Positions 51,519-59,337 of a DNA stretch of 64,000 nt are shown piece by piece. Made by a program: the position numbers and the translations under genes. The stretch comes from Pseudomonadota bacterium (GTDB taxonomy: Bacteria; Pseudomonadota; Alphaproteobacteria; SHVP01): the NCBI GenBank assembly GCA_027622715.1, contig JAQBYN010000002.1, positions 18,464 to 82,463 on the forward strand, given 5' to 3'. Positions within the stretch are counted from its first letter, which is position 1. Each line of letters begins with the position of its first letter. The notes beneath the pieces are model-generated. The model did no database searches. It was not told the DNA's origin and saw nothing but the letters and a program-made list of their open reading frames with translations.

Positions 51519-53123
51519 ATGCTGCAGTTCGCAAGATGGAAGACGACTCTCGTGGCCTTGGTTGTGGCCGCCGGCATTATCTTCTTGTTGCCCAACTTCT
51601 TTCCGCGCGCCAGCGTCGAGACATGGCCAAATTGGCTACCGAACGAGCAAATCAATCTCGGCCTCGACCTTCAAGGCGGCTCGCACCTTCTCCTCGAAGT
51701 CGATGTTGACTTCGTAATTCGTGAACGCCTCGAGTCGCTTGAAAGCGAAGTGCGCCGGGCATTGCGGGCGGAGCGGATCAATTACACTGGGATCGGCCTC
51801 GAGCAGAACTCGGTCCGCGTTCGGCTAATCACGCCCGAACAGCGCGATGACGCGGTCAGGGTACTGCGATCTCTGTCTCAACCCATCGTTTCCAGCGCAT
51901 TCCTTAATATTGGCGCGCGCGACCTTGACGTCGAAGTCGATGACGAGGGTGTCGCGCGGCTGACCCTAACCGACGAAGCGATTACTGAGCGCGGCCGCGC
52001 CGCCGTCGAGCAGTCGATCGAAATCGTGCGGCGGCGGATCGACGAGACCGGCACCCGCGAACCATCCATCCAGCGTCAGGGCGACGACCGCATCCTGGTC
52101 CAACTGCCCGGCCTCGATGATCCCGACCGGATCAAGCGGCTGCTGGGTCAAACGGCGCGCCTGACGTTCCAAATGGTCGACACCGAAGCGCGTTCCGGCG
52201 GGCGTGTCCCACCGGGGTCCGTTGCGCTGCCGGCGGATACTCGCTCGTCGAGCGGCCAGACCGAATATATTGTGCGCCGCGAAATCATGATCAGCGGCGA
52301 GAACCTGATCACCGCGTCAACGACCTTCGACCAGCAATCGGGTGGTCCTGCGGTCAGTTTCCGCTTCGACGCCGCCGGCGGTCGCAGGTTCGGCCAAGCC
52401 ACCACCGATAACGTTGGGCGGCCGTTTGCCATCGTCCTCGACGGCAAAGTGATCAGTGCGCCGGTGATTCGACAACCGATCCTGGGCGGTTCGGGCATCA
52501 TTACCGGTGGGTTTTCGGTCCAAGAAGCGAACGATCTATCGATTCTGTTGCGCGCCGGGGCGTTGCCAGCACCACTGAATATTCTTGAGGAACGCTCGGT
52601 TGGTCCGGGACTTGGCGCTGATTCGGTGGCCGCCGGCGAGTTGGCCAGCGTCATCGCTTTCTTGGCCGTGATGGTCTTTATGGTGATGGCCTACGGCTTG
52701 TTCGGGGTCGTGGCCAACGTTGCGCTGTTGGTGAACATGATCTTGATCGGCGGCGGGCTGTCGTTGCTGCAGGCGACTCTGACGCTGCCCGGCATCGCCG
52801 GCGTGGTTTTGACCATCGGCATGGCGGTTGACGCGAACGTGCTTATTTTTGAGCGCATCCGCGAAGAGGTTCGAACCGGGAAGACACCGATCGCGGCCAT
52901 CGATGCCGGGTATTCGCGCGCGCTATCGACCATTGTCGATGCCAACGTCACCACGCTGATCGCTGCGATCATCTTGTTTCAGTTCGGTTCCGGTCCGATC
53001 AAGGGTTTTGCCGTCACGCTAGCCTTCGGCATCGCGAGTTCGATGTTCACGGCGATCACCTTGTCGCGCCTGATTGTTATTTCCTGGATGCGCTGGCGCC
53101 GGCCCGCGACATTGCCGATTTAG
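51519..53123 (+). CDS. secD: Protein translocase subunit SecD
   Basis: 534-residue RND-fold membrane protein that uses proton flow to pull exported proteins across the membrane. N-terminal helix (~10-28), INLGLDLQGGSHLLLEVD (family motif), large periplasmic domain ~40-360, then five helices with VANVALLVNMILIGGGLSL and GMAVDANVLIFERIREE carrying the conserved Asp. ATG 51519. Precedes secF by 6 bp. Confidence 0.96.
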   Translation: MLQFARWKTTLVALVVAAGIIFLLPNFFPRASVETWPNWLPNEQINLGLDLQGGSHLLLEVDVDFVIRERLESLESEVRRALRAERINYTGIGLEQNSVRVRLITPEQRDDAVRVLRSLSQPIVSSAFLNIGARDLDVEVDDEGVARLTLTDEAITERGRAAVEQSIEIVRRRIDETGTREPSIQRQGDDRILVQLPGLDDPDRIKRLLGQTARLTFQMVDTEARSGGRVPPGSVALPADTRSSSGQTEYIVRREIMISGENLITASTTFDQQSGGPAVSFRFDAAGGRRFGQATTDNVGRPFAIVLDGKVISAPVIRQPILGGSGIITGGFSVQEANDLSILLRAGALPAPLNILEERSVGPGLGADSVAAGELASVIAFLAVMVFMVMAYGLFGVVANVALLVNMILIGGGLSLLQATLTLPGIAGVVLTIGMAVDANVLIFERIREEVRTGKTPIAAIDAGYSRALSTIVDANVTTLIAAIILFQFGSGPIKGFAVTLAFGIASSMFTAITLSRLIVISWMRWRRPATLPI

Positions 53124-53129
53124 GGGCGC

Positions 53130-54092
53130 ATGGCGATGGCTTGGAAACTCAAACTCGTTCCAGACAAGACGACCGTGCCCTTCATGGCGTTGCGTCGGCT
53201 GGCATTTGGCCTTTCGGCCGCGCTCGCCGTTTTGTCGATTGTTCTGCTCTTTGTGTTGGGGTTGAACTTCGGCATCGATTTTCGCGGCGGCACGCTGATG
53301 CAGGTCAAGACCCCGGGGGTCGCCAACATTGCCGGGATGCGTGACGCCGTCGGCGGGTTGAACCTTGGTGAAGTTACCCTGCAGGAGTTTGGCACGGCCG
53401 ATGAAGTACTCATCCGCGTCGAACGCCAGGCCGGCGAGACGGCGGACCAGCTTGCGGCGATCGAAGTGATCAAGCGCGCGCTGGAGAACACCATCGGTGC
53501 CGGTATCGAATATCGCCGCGTCGAATTCGTCGGGCCGCAGGTTTCCGGCGAATTGGTGCGGGCGGGCGCCTTGGCGTTGGGTCTCGCGTTGGTTGCCATG
53601 CTGATCTACATCTGGTTCCGATTTGAATGGCAGTTCTCGGTCGGCGCGGTCGCGGCGCTGGTCCATGACGTCATCCTGACCTTTGGGTTTTTCGCCATCA
53701 CTGGTCTAGAATTCAATCTGTCGATCGTTGCCGCGATTCTGACCATCGTCGGCTATTCGATGAACGACACAGTGGTTGTGTACGACCGCGTGCGGGAAAA
53801 CCTGCGCAAGTACAAGAAGATGGACTTGAAAGATTTGATCGACATGTCGATCAACGACACGTTGTCGCGGACGACGCTGACATCGTTCACCACGCTTCTG
53901 GCCTTGATCGCTCTGGCCGTCGTGGGCGGGCCGGTAATTGCTGGATTCGTTCTCGCGATGATCTGGGGTGTCGTCATCGGCACCTATTCATCGATCTTCG
54001 TCGCGGCGCCTGTCCTGATCTATCTCGGTGTCCGCCGCGAGGCGTTCGACAAAAATGCCGAGGAGGGCGCCGGCAACACCACGCCCGCTTAG
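53130..54092 (+). CDS. secF: Protein translocase subunit SecF
   Basis: 320 residues, six helices. LNFGIDFRGGTLMQVKTPGV is the SecF periplasmic motif; SMNDTVVVYDRVRENLRKYK and NDTLSRTTLTSFTTLLAL are the conserved membrane/cytosolic segments. Partner of SecD, with which it forms one RND-like unit. Confidence 0.96.
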   Translation: MAMAWKLKLVPDKTTVPFMALRRLAFGLSAALAVLSIVLLFVLGLNFGIDFRGGTLMQVKTPGVANIAGMRDAVGGLNLGEVTLQEFGTADEVLIRVERQAGETADQLAAIEVIKRALENTIGAGIEYRRVEFVGPQVSGELVRAGALALGLALVAMLIYIWFRFEWQFSVGAVAALVHDVILTFGFFAITGLEFNLSIVAAILTIVGYSMNDTVVVYDRVRENLRKYKKMDLKDLIDMSINDTLSRTTLTSFTTLLALIALAVVGGPVIAGFVLAMIWGVVIGTYSSIFVAAPVLIYLGVRREAFDKNAEEGAGNTTPA

Positions 54093-54099
54093 GCAGGCG

Positions 54100-54477
54100 A
54101 TGGACGTCACGCCCCTTGTTCCCCGCGGCCGCCAGATCATCAACAGCTACGGTGCCGGTGGCTTTTTGGTTTCGGGCGAGCGCTACGAGGGCTCGTTGCT
54201 GGTCTTTCCGGAACGCGTCATCGGCTTTGCGCCGGTCCGCTGGGAGGACCTAACGCTCGACCACCTCCATGACGTGATTACGACCGACCCTAGGGTCGAG
54301 TTGCTCCTGATCGGTTGCGGTCCTGCGATCAAGCCGCTCAATTCGGATATTCGCGCCGCCTTGCGCGAGGCCCGCATCGGCATTGACCTAATGGACACCG
54401 GCGCCGCCTGCCGCACCTACAACGTCCTCATGGCCGAAGACCGCCGCGTCGCCGCCGCGGTTATCGCGCTGGATTAG
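54100..54477 (+). CDS. Mth938/NDUFAF3-like domain protein
   Basis: 125-residue single-domain alpha/beta protein: FLVSGERYEGSLLVFPERVI, VELLLIGCGPAIKP and GIDLMDTGAACRTYNVLMAEDRRVAAAVIAL are characteristic of the DUF498/Mth938 family, whose mitochondrial member NDUFAF3 is a complex I assembly factor. ATG 54100 lies 7 bp after secF. Linkage to secDF and to the NDUFAF6-like gene at 55792 supports a role in membrane-complex biogenesis. Start chosen because an in-frame upstream alternative lies inside secF. Confidence 0.88.
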   Translation: MDVTPLVPRGRQIINSYGAGGFLVSGERYEGSLLVFPERVIGFAPVRWEDLTLDHLHDVITTDPRVELLLIGCGPAIKPLNSDIRAALREARIGIDLMDTGAACRTYNVLMAEDRRVAAAVIALD

Positions 54478-54530
54478 GCTCTGTGTATGCCGGGCTTGTG
54501 TTCCGCGAGCGACTAGCGCGACAATCTGAT

Positions 54531-54950
54531 ATGGAAGCGACGACACCGGAAAACCCCGGCAATCGGATTCGGCATCCCCACCGGCTTGCCGCTGCCATCT
54601 TCGGCGGCATCGTCGGCGTGTGGGGAGTGGGTATGGCGGTGGCGGTCGGCGCGTCGTCGGTGGCGGACGCCCAAACGGGCACCGTCGTGTCGGTCTTCTC
54701 GCCCGCCGTTGAACGCAACTCAATAGCAGCAATCCGCGCTGCCGGTGGCCTCCTAGTCGCCAATCCGATCGCCGGGACATGGGTCGTTCATTCCGATGAA
54801 CCCGGCTTCGCCGAGCGCCTGCGCAACGAAGGGGCTTTGGGTGTTTTTGCCAAGCTGCCCGTGGCTTTGCCGGGTGCGTCGGGTTGCTTTTTCCTACCGG
54901 CGGGTCAGCGCGCGTTGTTCTCGCATGCGACCGCAGCACCGGACGTTTAG
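54531..54950 (+). CDS. Hypothetical single-span membrane protein, 139 aa
   Basis: Polar N-terminus (MEATTPENPGNRIRHPHR), one membrane helix (~18-40; AAAIFGGIVGVWGVGMAVAV) and a soluble domain (~48-139) with VVSVFSPAVERNSIAAIRAA and GTWVVHSDEPGFAERLRNEG ending in a Cys-containing hydrophobic tail. Similar leader-plus-domain hypothetical proteins occur in other Alphaproteobacteria; the function is unknown. ATG 54531 has no strong ribosome site; GTG 54483 would add 16 residues. Same strand as the secDF group. Confidence 0.6.
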   Translation: MEATTPENPGNRIRHPHRLAAAIFGGIVGVWGVGMAVAVGASSVADAQTGTVVSVFSPAVERNSIAAIRAAGGLLVANPIAGTWVVHSDEPGFAERLRNEGALGVFAKLPVALPGASGCFFLPAGQRALFSHATAAPDV

Positions 54951-54997
54951 GCCGACCTCTGCATTGACCAACGTCGCGGGCCGGGTGGTTGCGTGGC

Positions 54998-55025
54998 AAA
55001 AAGAAAGGGGCCCGAAGGCCCCTTT
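54998..55025 (-). terminator. Rho-independent terminator after the PuuD-like gene
   Basis: On the minus strand AAAGGGGCC-TTCG-GGCCCCTTT forms a perfect 9-bp stem and is followed by C and five T residues. It lies 21 bp past the stop of the 55047-55652 gene. The hairpin could also slow transcription coming from the plus-strand gene ending at 54950, though no T-run exists on that side. Confidence 0.9.
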
Positions 55026-55046
55026 CGTCATTTGCTGAAGTTCGTC

Positions 55047-55652
55047 TTAGTAAAGGTTCTGGGCCGATACCATGGCGTAGAGCATGGGGATCGACAGCAG
55101 TGTATTAGTCCGCGAGAACAACATTGCGGTCCGTGCCGCCTTTGCCTTCTCGGCGGCGTCAACTTCGACCATACCCAGCGCCTTTTTCTGGTTCGGCCAA
55201 ATCACGAACCACACGTTGAACCACATGATGATACCGAGATACATGCCGATACCGATCGCGGTGTGCTGACCGACGCCGGAGCCGATGCCAAGCGCAAACG
55301 CATCGACGAAATAGCCTCGGATCCAGGCGAGAAGGAGCCCGGTCACGATCGTGGCCATTGCCCCCCAGCGGAACCAGAACAGGGCCGCGGGCGCGATATG
55401 CTTGGAAATGCCGGGCTTTAGCTCGTCCGGCACCTTCGGCATGGTCGGAATCTGAACGAAGTTGAAATACCACAGCAGACCGATCCACATCACCGCCGAA
55501 AGCACGTGGAGCCAGCGGAACAGGAACGACCACCAATTGGTGTCGAGTTCGAGGCCTTGGCCATGCCAGCCGACCACGACCGCAATCATCACGACGGTGA
55601 GCACAACACCGGCGATGATTGTGGATTGCAGATTTTGAAGAATGGAACCCAT
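55047..55652 (-). CDS. PuuD-like integral membrane protein
   Basis: 201 residues with about five membrane helices. WWSFLFRWLHVLSAVMWIGL and YFNFVQIPTMPKVPDELKPG, then NVWFVIWPNQKKALG, match the membrane domain of PuuD-type urate hydroxylases and related heme-copper-like small membrane proteins; the His in FRWLHVLSAVMW is a plausible heme ligand. The cytochrome c domain of full-length PuuD is absent, so urate oxidation is uncertain. Strong ribosome site GGAGGGAGG before ATG 55652. Monocistronic with terminator at 54998. Confidence 0.7.
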   Translation of the reverse strand: MGSILQNLQSTIIAGVVLTVVMIAVVVGWHGQGLELDTNWWSFLFRWLHVLSAVMWIGLLWYFNFVQIPTMPKVPDELKPGISKHIAPAALFWFRWGAMATIVTGLLLAWIRGYFVDAFALGIGSGVGQHTAIGIGMYLGIIMWFNVWFVIWPNQKKALGMVEVDAAEKAKAARTAMLFSRTNTLLSIPMLYAMVSAQNLY

Positions 55653-55791
55653 AGAAACGCGCCTCCCTCCAGAGGATCACACAAGATGTTGTGTGGTAGA
55701 ATTCAGGTCGGGCAAACTATAGAACGATTCTCATTTAACCCGCAACCGCGCGCCGCGACGATTCCGGCGTTGGCGCCGAGGGGATACCGCG

Positions 55792-56634
55792 ATGTCTGCC
55801 GATGATGCGTTGCTGCATTGCGCCCAAGAATTGCGGCAACAAGACCCAGATCGGTACCTGGTTTGCACGCTCCTGCCGCCGGCGGGGCGGCGAGTCGCAT
55901 TGGCGCTGTTTGCGTTGGACCTGGAACTGGCGCGCATTCGTGACGCGGTAAGCGAGTCTATGTTGGGCGAAATGCGCCTGCAGTTCTGGCGCGACACGTT
56001 GACCGGGGTGGCCGGCGGCGAAGTGCGGGCCCATCCGGTCGCACAAGCCCTCGCTGCGGCAATGCCAAAGGACATCCCGCTCGCTGGACTGCTGGGGTTG
56101 GTGGATGCGCGGGCACGCGACCTCGACGAAACACCGATGACCGATCTTGCCGAACTGTCGGCCTATGCGTCCGCCACCGCCGGCGCGATCAATGTTGTGT
56201 TGCTATCGATGCTTGGTATCAACGACCCAGATGTAGCGGCCGCCGCACGGGCTGCCGGTACCGGTTGGGCGCTGGTCGGACTTATGCGCGCACTGCCGCG
56301 CCATTTTGCGCGCCGTCGCCTGTCGATCCCCGAGGAAATTTTGAACCGGCACAACGTCGACCGCGACGCGACGGTCGCGGCCCATTTCACGCCGGAACTC
56401 GGTCGCGCCATCAACGATGTCGTCGTTGAGGCCGAGCGTTATCTCAGCACAGCGCGCCAGACGCCGTTGCCCAAAGCGGCGCGGCCCGTTTTCGCGATTG
56501 TTCTGTTGGCCGTGCGTGATGCCCAAGCTTTGAAACGGGCCAACGGCAATCCGTTCGGTTTGAAGCCGCCGGGGCCGTTGTCGCGTCAATTAACGGTCGC
56601 GCTGTCGGTGCTGACCGGACGTATCAGGGGCTAG
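55792..56634 (+). CDS. Squalene/phytoene-synthase-fold protein, NDUFAF6-like
   Basis: 280 residues of the trans-isoprenyl-diphosphate synthase fold. ALFALDLELARIRDAVSESM, MRLQFWRDTLTG, VDARARDLDETPMTDLAELSAYA and the AGTGWALVGLMRALPRHFAR segment match the family. The Asp-rich DxxxD motifs needed for prenyl-diphosphate chemistry are not evident, as in mitochondrial NDUFAF6, a complex I assembly factor. Proximity to the NDUFAF3-like gene favours that role over carotenoid or hopanoid synthesis. Convergent with the lipoprotein gene, overlapping by 4 bp. Confidence 0.82.
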   Translation: MSADDALLHCAQELRQQDPDRYLVCTLLPPAGRRVALALFALDLELARIRDAVSESMLGEMRLQFWRDTLTGVAGGEVRAHPVAQALAAAMPKDIPLAGLLGLVDARARDLDETPMTDLAELSAYASATAGAINVVLLSMLGINDPDVAAAARAAGTGWALVGLMRALPRHFARRRLSIPEEILNRHNVDRDATVAAHFTPELGRAINDVVVEAERYLSTARQTPLPKAARPVFAIVLLAVRDAQALKRANGNPFGLKPPGPLSRQLTVALSVLTGRIRG

Positions 56635-56870
56635 GTCGGCTGACCCTCAAGCGCCCGGGAGCATTTTTCTTCGTTCAGATTCCGCGGCGTCGGGAACGTG
56701 TTGCCGTCCGAGGCACGCTGGAAAAAGACCGCGGAGCCATCGTCGGTGCATGCCGACAGATCATTGAGCCAACGGTATTGCTGACCGTCGAGCCAGGTAA
56801 AAGAACGACTCGGCCCATCCGCGCAAGCCGCGAGGGCAACCAGCAAACCACCAAGAACAATCGCGCGCAT
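56631..56870 (-). CDS. Small lipoprotein, 79 aa
   Basis: Leader MRAIVLGGLLVALAACADG contains a lipobox (LAAC), predicting an outer- or inner-membrane anchored lipoprotein with a mature part of about 64 residues. The mature part has two Cys (LNDLSACTDDGS; NEEKCSRALEG) that could pair and a Trp-rich start (FTWLDGQQYRWLND). Function unknown. The stop overlaps the end of the convergent NDUFAF6-like gene. Confidence 0.7.
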   Translation of the reverse strand: MRAIVLGGLLVALAACADGPSRSFTWLDGQQYRWLNDLSACTDDGSAVFFQRASDGNTFPTPRNLNEEKCSRALEGQPT

Positions 56871-57112
56871 AATAATTTCTCCGCATCAGTGTGAAACCGC
56901 CGCAAGGCTAGGCGCCGACCGTGGCGGGCTGTTGTTGGGAATGCGGTGAGGACGCGGAAATCCTGCGGCGAGAATGTGGCGCGACGACACTGATCGCGGC
57001 ATCGAAAACGCGCGTAAGCGACCGTTGTGGCATACTGAGCCGGTGAGACCCGTCTAACCGCGGCGTTGAAGACGGCGGATGCGGGTCCAAGGTTGTTGGG
57101 AAGTGGGCGGCA

Positions 57113-57781
57113 ATGCGCTGTTGGGGCGCGATTTTGTGCTGCGCGGCGGTGGTCTTTGCCACAGCAGTTTCAGCACAACAGCTGCGAGGCGCGGCACGCG
57201 TGGTGGACGGTGACACGTTGGCCATCGACGGTGCCCGGGTTCGCCTGTTCGGCATCGATGCGCCGGAGCGCGGCCAACCATGCCGCGACGGCGGCGATTG
57301 CGGCGCTCAATCTCAAGATTTTCTCGAAGCGTTGATTGGCGGCCGCCAGGTCACGTGCGCGCCGGAAGATATCGATCGTTATGGCCGCGTCGTCGCGACG
57401 TGCTTCGCAGGTGGCGCCGATTTGAACCGCGCGATGGTGCGCGCCGGCCATGCGTTGCCCTATATCGAATTTTCCCGCCGCTACGAGGCCGATGCGCCGG
57501 CTAACCCGCGTTTTGCCGCGCCGTGGTCCTACCGCCGCACCGCCACCGGCCCGCCGCGACAGGTGAGTCCGCGCGCGCAATCGGCGGTGCAAAATCTGGC
57601 CGAAACGCGAGAGCGCGATTGCGCGATCAAGGGCAACATTTCGTCTGGCGGGGTGCGAATCTACCACACCCCCGGTGGCCGCAGCTACGCGGCCACGCGG
57701 ATCGATGAAGGCCGCGGCGAACGATGGTTTTGCACGACGGCCGAGGCGGAAGCGGCGGGCTGGCGTGCGGTGCGCCGCTAG
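57113..57781 (+). CDS. Secreted thermonuclease (SNase-like) family protein
   Basis: 222 residues with a signal peptide (1-~21; ILCCAAVVFATAVSAQ). The OB-fold nuclease core (~25-120) has ARVVDGDTLAIDGARVRLFG (metal Asp and first Arg), IDAPERGQPC (Glu) and DRYGRVVATCFAGGADLNRA (second Arg region). A C-terminal segment carries GNISSGGVRIYHTPGGRSYA and RWFCTTAEAEAAGWRAVRR, an SH3-like excalibur-type motif often attached to such nucleases. Probably a periplasmic nuclease. It lies after a 242-bp gap in which nothing else is recognised. Confidence 0.85.
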   Translation: MRCWGAILCCAAVVFATAVSAQQLRGAARVVDGDTLAIDGARVRLFGIDAPERGQPCRDGGDCGAQSQDFLEALIGGRQVTCAPEDIDRYGRVVATCFAGGADLNRAMVRAGHALPYIEFSRRYEADAPANPRFAAPWSYRRTATGPPRQVSPRAQSAVQNLAETRERDCAIKGNISSGGVRIYHTPGGRSYAATRIDEGRGERWFCTTAEAEAAGWRAVRR

Positions 57782-57791
57782 CGTCGTGCCG

Positions 57792-58412
57792 CTACTTGTT
57801 GCCCGAGGTGGCGAGTATTTCGCTCAGTGGCACGCCGTCCTTAAGCCGCTGCGCCCGAGTCAGTTCCTCGCCGCGTTCTTTTGTGGCCTTGGCGAGCACA
57901 GCTTCTGCCTGATCGCGGGGTATGACCAGGACCCCGTCCGGCCCGCCGCAGACAAAATCGCCGGGGTGGATCAGCACGTCGCCGATCGCGATGGGCACAT
58001 TGGTTTCGCCGCGCTGCCCCTTGGTCGAACCGCGCAGTGACAGACCGATGGCATACACAGGAAAACCCAGTGCGCTGATTTCGTCGATGTCGCGGGCCCT
58101 GCCGTTGGTGACGCAGCCAACGACGCTTTTTATTTGGCAGGCGGTGCTCGCGGTGTCACCCCACACGGCGGTGCGCGAACCGCCGCCGGTATCGATTACG
58201 ATAACATCGCCGGGCTGTGCTTCTCCCACCGCGCGCGTTACGGCGGTGTTGTCACCAGGGGGACAACGCACGGTGAACGCGGTGCCCACCACCGGTGTAT
58301 TGGGCACAAGCGGGCGAATGTCGGGTGACAGGTCGCATGCGGCCGGCGCCGCTTCGGCAAGAGTCGGGACCGGGAAACCGCGCAGCGCGGCTATGATGTC
58401 AGCGGTGTCCAT
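57792..58412 (-). CDS. RraA family protein (HMG/CHA-aldolase-like)
   Basis: 206 residues. VVGTAFTVRCPPGDNTAVTR, GDVIVIDTGGGSRTAVWGDT, VTNGRARDIDEI (Arg-Asp site) and CGGPDGVLVIPRDQAEAVL are family signatures. Members include 4-hydroxy-4-methyl-2-oxoglutarate aldolase and the RNase E inhibitor RraA; the retained Arg and Asp favour the aldolase/decarboxylase side. Convergent with the SNase gene, 10 bp apart. No pathway partner is next to it. Confidence 0.85.
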   Translation of the reverse strand: MDTADIIAALRGFPVPTLAEAAPAACDLSPDIRPLVPNTPVVGTAFTVRCPPGDNTAVTRAVGEAQPGDVIVIDTGGGSRTAVWGDTASTACQIKSVVGCVTNGRARDIDEISALGFPVYAIGLSLRGSTKGQRGETNVPIAIGDVLIHPGDFVCGGPDGVLVIPRDQAEAVLAKATKERGEELTRAQRLKDGVPLSEILATSGNK

Positions 58413-58514
58413 GGCGGCGATCTCCTAGCCGGGACTCAAAAATAGGGTAGCTGGTATCGGTTCTTTCGGGGTTGGGCGACGGAGGTTAGACTGCACCAAG
58501 CAGGAGGCGGCAGC

Positions 58515-58829
58515 ATGCATATTCGATCAATGCCCGATTTCGACTGGCAGGCCGCAACCACGCCCGGTTCGGAAAAGTACGAAATCTGGCGCGGCGGACC
58601 AGACGCCTACATGGTCGCCTACCGCTTTAAGGCCGGAACGGTGATCAAGGCGCATGCGCCGCTGATCTGGGAACAGCTCACCGTCATTAGTGGCCGGTGG
58701 CAATTGAACGATCATGTTCTTGGACCGGGCGATGTGGCGGTTAGCGCGCCGAACGAAGAACACCAAGAAAGTGCCTTGGAAGACACGGTGGTCATTGTGT
58801 CGATCGGCAACAAGGGCTTACCAGCGTAG
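58515..58829 (+). CDS. Small cupin-domain protein, 104 aa
   Basis: Single cupin barrel: MVAYRFKAGTVIKAHAPLIW (motif 1, with one His rather than the usual HxH) and LGPGDVAVSAPNEEHQES (motif 2 with His). The metal site is partly retained. Strong AGGAGG ribosome site before ATG 58515. Likely a small-molecule isomerase or dioxygenase-like protein, or a ligand sensor; no partner gene suggests a pathway. Confidence 0.75.
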   Translation: MHIRSMPDFDWQAATTPGSEKYEIWRGGPDAYMVAYRFKAGTVIKAHAPLIWEQLTVISGRWQLNDHVLGPGDVAVSAPNEEHQESALEDTVVIVSIGNKGLPA

Positions 58830-58841
58830 GCGCGTGCAAAG

Positions 58842-59222
58842 TCACGGTTTTTTTGCGGCGACGGCCTCCAACTCGATCAAGACATCGGGTAACGCGAGCG
58901 CTTTGACGTAAACCAATGTGCCGGCCTGGGTGTGTCCTTTGAAGTGTTTTTGCCCAGCTTTGACGATCGCACCAATATCGCCGGGGTTCACCATGTAGAG
59001 GTTCGTCTTGACGACGTCGGTGACATCCATCCCAGCCTCGTGGAGTGTCTCCACGACACGCGCGTAGACGATGTCGGCTTGGGTGTCGGCGTCGGGCGGG
59101 GTCATGCCGTTTTCATCGGTGGCCGTCTGGCCGGAGATATAGAGGACGCGGGATCCTGGCGGAATTTCCACGCTCCGGTTGCGAAAGCCGCCGTGCGGGT
59201 TGCGAATAACGTTGCTGGTCAT
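58842..59222 (-). CDS. RidA/YjgF-family protein lacking the catalytic Arg
   Basis: 126 residues with the Rid fold: RVLYISGQTATDENG (substrate loop), QADIVYARVVETLHEAGMDV, KTNLYMVNPGDIGAIVKAGQ. In RidA the conserved PAR-(S/T) arginine that binds the imine substrate lies before the last strands; here the sequence is HTQAGTLVYVKALALP, with Gly101 in that place. Imine hydrolysis is therefore doubtful, and it likely belongs to a Rid subfamily of other function. ATG 59222. Confidence 0.82.
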   Translation of the reverse strand: MTSNVIRNPHGGFRNRSVEIPPGSRVLYISGQTATDENGMTPPDADTQADIVYARVVETLHEAGMDVTDVVKTNLYMVNPGDIGAIVKAGQKHFKGHTQAGTLVYVKALALPDVLIELEAVAAKKP

Positions 59223-59337
59223 GTGTGGTCTCCCGTTACAAAAACACGCGCCATCGTATCGTGAAACGCCGGCAAGAGGCGGGTAACGCCAGTGTTTCGG
59301 CCGCCGCAGGCGATTCAGGCGGCACCCCGTCTGACCG

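Noticed and set aside
54951..55046. Terminator assigned to the plus-strand gene ending at 54950
   Set aside because: The T-run lies on the minus-strand side of the hairpin, so it primarily ends the PuuD-like transcript.
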